Program-made: the position numbers and the translations under genes
Notes under the pieces: model-generated
What the model saw: only the letters and a program-made list of their open reading frames with translations
What the model was told of the DNA's origin: nothing
Database searches by the model: none
In this document: positions 62,226 through 64,000 of the stretch, in pieces
Layout: each line of letters begins with the position of its first letter
Position numbering within the stretch: the first letter of the stretch is position 1
Assembly (NCBI GenBank): GCA_022825385.1
Contig: JAJDWX010000049.1
Span: 46,149 to 110,148, forward strand
Length of the DNA: 64,000 nucleotides
Reading direction: 5' to 3'
Source: Rhodothermales bacterium
GTDB lineage: Bacteria > Bacteroidota > Rhodothermia > Rhodothermales > VXPQ01

Positions 62226-64000
62226 ATGACGTTCTTGCTTCAGAAACACTATGCGATCCACCGTACGCAAGTGCGGGACAGCTTGCGGTCCTTCGCAAGC
62301 GGAGTCGCTTTAACCGGCCGCCTCGCCGCGGCCTGCCTGTTGCTCGCGGGCTTCCTGGGTGTGGGCTCCGCGACCGCGCAGGCTCCTCCCACGATCCTCC
62401 GCCTGGGCGGCGGGGACGTAGCCCTGAAACTTGACGATCTCACGACCGACGCCACCAATGACTACCTGGATATACATCACTATGTGATTGGAACGGGCGA
62501 CCCGGTCAACAATCCTTCCGGGATTCCTCAAGGAGGAGGCGCCGCTGTCAATACGTCGTTCCTGATCGGCGGGCTTGCCCTGGTTGCCGTTGACGATGTG
62601 GATAACCACAAGTTGACGATTTCTCCGCTCGCCACCGGTCGGTTCAAGATCGCGCTTTCGCCTGACGGGGAAGCGGCACTGACCAAGGGCGACGACATGA
62701 CGAATGTAGGCCAGCCGCATGAATTCGTGATTGTGTCGGCCAATGCGCCCATGCTGACGATGAAGACGGGCGACGACTCGTACAATCAGCAGGCGAAGGA
62801 CGACAGGATGGACATTACGTTGACGCCGCGGGACGACACCACGTTTCCCGCGTTTGACATAATTGGTCTTTTCACCGATCCGGACGACGTGACGCTTACC
62901 TACAGCGCCAAGGCGGATACCGTTGGCAGAGGCAAGGCGGATGGCTCCGATGGCGAAGCGATCGTAACCGCTACGATCAGCAGCGACAACAAGCTGATGA
63001 TTTCGCTGACGGACAAGGCCAAAGCCCAAGACTCGACGGACGTATGGCTTACCGCCACCGACCCGTCGGGCGAATACGCACGGAAGCGTTATTATATAAG
63101 CACCGGCTCCCCGACCAATCCGTACGTCAAGGAGGGACTTGATGACGTAATGATCCGGGAAGACGCTGCAAACACAGACATCGCTGCGATCATGCTGGCA
63201 GGCACTGCGGACGATCCTGCTTTTGCGGACGAGGCCTTGACCGCTGCCGGAACGTCCCTTGACCCCGATACCGGGATGGATCAAGGCGATGGCCTGCGTG
63301 CGCTGGAAATCCGTGTCGCCATTGGCGACAAGGATGCGACGCGGGTGGCGGGTGCCACCGACGCCGATTTCACGTGGGTTACCAGTTACATGAATGCAGA
63401 GGTCGAAGGGAACGGCGGCGAAGCGCCTACGATGACGATTGACCCGCGTGCGGCGGGTGAGGTCACCTTTACCGTAACCGCTACGGACAGGGGGCCTGCT
63501 TGCCCGGCCGAAGACAGCGAAGGCAATGCCTACATCACGATCAAAAAGGACAACACTGCTCAGACCGACCTTACCGCTACGGGCGACGATGCTGCGGTCA
63601 AGTGCTACGCGGAAGCCAACTCGGACACCACGGTAGATGCTGACGAGACGATGGATCTCTACAAGGATTCCAAGACCGCCACGACCATGTTCAAGGTAAC
63701 CATCGTGTCGAAGACGACGCCTTCGGTGACGACCGATGCCATTACGCTTAAGGCCCTGGATTCTGAGAAGGGCGCCATGGGGGCCATGACGATCAACCTG
63801 GAGGATTTGAACGGCGCCGACTCGGGCGAGCCAATGGCTTTCAACAAGCACGGTCAGAGCCTTAGCTATGCGGTCACGCTGGCGAAGGAGAAGACGAAGG
63901 TAGGCGATCAGGAGATAGAGACGGATGTAGCCATAGCCAGCGTGGAGGGTTCGATGGTTACGGTAACGCCGATCTGGCGCGCTGGCGACATCACGGTCAA
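62226..64000 (+). CDS. Large secreted cadherin/Ig-like repeat protein (3' truncated)
   Basis: The frame from the ATG at 62226 stays open to the right edge (591 codons so far). An N-terminal signal region has a long charged start, then LAAACLLLAGFLGVGSATAQ. The mature part is Asp/Thr/Gly-rich, beta-type and without catalytic motifs. A cadherin-like (CADG) module is visible near 215-300 (LFTDPDDVTLTYSAKAD through VWLTATDPSGEYARK), and similar TVTATD strands recur. It is probably a long surface or adhesin protein that ends in a T9SS domain beyond the window. A 513-codon antisense open frame over it is not coding. Confidence 0.75.
   Translation, partial: MTFLLQKHYAIHRTQVRDSLRSFASGVALTGRLAAACLLLAGFLGVGSATAQAPPTILRLGGGDVALKLDDLTTDATNDYLDIHHYVIGTGDPVNNPSGIPQGGGAAVNTSFLIGGLALVAVDDVDNHKLTISPLATGRFKIALSPDGEAALTKGDDMTNVGQPHEFVIVSANAPMLTMKTGDDSYNQQAKDDRMDITLTPRDDTTFPAFDIIGLFTDPDDVTLTYSAKADTVGRGKADGSDGEAIVTATISSDNKLMISLTDKAKAQDSTDVWLTATDPSGEYARKRYYISTGSPTNPYVKEGLDDVMIREDAANTDIAAIMLAGTADDPAFADEALTAAGTSLDPDTGMDQGDGLRALEIRVAIGDKDATRVAGATDADFTWVTSYMNAEVEGNGGEAPTMTIDPRAAGEVTFTVTATDRGPACPAEDSEGNAYITIKKDNTAQTDLTATGDDAAVKCYAEANSDTTVDADETMDLYKDSKTATTMFKVTIVSKTTPSVTTDAITLKALDSEKGAMGAMTINLEDLNGADSGEPMAFNKHGQSLSYAVTLAKEKTKVGDQEIETDVAIASVEGSMVTVTPIWRAGDITV

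Noticed and set aside
62310..63851. 513-codon minus-strand open frame
   Set aside because: It lies antisense to the 62226-64000 frame, which has a signal peptide, a CADG-like module and strong promoters. The antisense translation is Arg/His/Val-rich with no domain.

Overview
The window comes from a high-GC Gram-negative bacterium of the Bacteroidota/Rhodothermota type, most like the Rhodothermia. The evidence is seven secreted proteins ending in type IX secretion system (T9SS) sorting domains (several with YPNPFNP), a PorV/PorQ-type outer-membrane protein next to a TonB-dependent receptor, and weak Shine-Dalgarno sites. The gene content (sulfatase, PhyH dioxygenases, 3-keto-disaccharide hydrolase-like protein, dehydrogenase-like propeller/HEAT proteins, GH13 and GH53 enzymes) suggests a marine or host-associated degrader of polysaccharides. 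The assignment is inferred; there is no rRNA in the window.

Layout. 1-5.5 kb: a truncated Calx-beta adhesin, a MITE-like inverted-repeat element, an SDR reductase and a small T9SS cargo protein. 6.0-6.75 kb: a VapBC-like toxin-antitoxin pair. 6.8-12.8 kb (minus strand): a likely operon of cupredoxin-HEAT protein, FG-GAP protein, dehydrogenase-like propeller/HEAT protein and PhyH dioxygenase. 12.9-16.3 kb: Gfo/Idh oxidoreductase, MFS permease and DUF1080 protein. 16.3-24.1 kb: a giant CotH/lamin-tail protein and a UPF0182 membrane protein. 24.1-31.0 kb: an OLD-like ATPase/TOPRIM protein, Ogt, a haem-c propeller/HEAT lipoprotein, an SGNH hydrolase and a VOC protein.

31.2-37.7 kb: the most interesting locus, a peptide-natural-product cluster. 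Three small genes encode precursors with matching 15-residue double-glycine leaders (M-[KR]-x-L-x4-M-x4-GG). With them are a protein joining a catalytically dead C39-peptidase-like domain to a glycosyltransferase-like domain, a membrane protein, a thioredoxin-like CxxC protein and a C39-peptidase ABC exporter (PCAT). The parts list resembles a glycocin cluster such as sublancin (precursor, S-glycosyltransferase, thiol oxidoreductase, PCAT). The fusion of a dead leader-binding domain to the modifying enzyme suggests leader-guided glycosylation.

37.9-43.3 kb: a GH13 lipoprotein, a sulfatase and a PPIC-type lipoprotein with a 22-bp tandem repeat upstream. 43.5-51.4 kb: TonB receptor, large Ca-binding surface protein and PorV, closely packed. 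51.4-53.4 kb: an ATPase/PD-(D/E)XK nuclease pair lying between two copies of the last 42 bp of porV, which looks like an insertion at a gene end. 53.5-61.9 kb: T9SS-secreted starch-binding protein, GH53 galactanase and GH13 amylase, interrupted by an ATPase gene whose partner gene is cut to a short stub. 62.0-64 kb: tandem sigma70-like promoters and a leader hairpin ahead of a large secreted protein that runs off the right edge.
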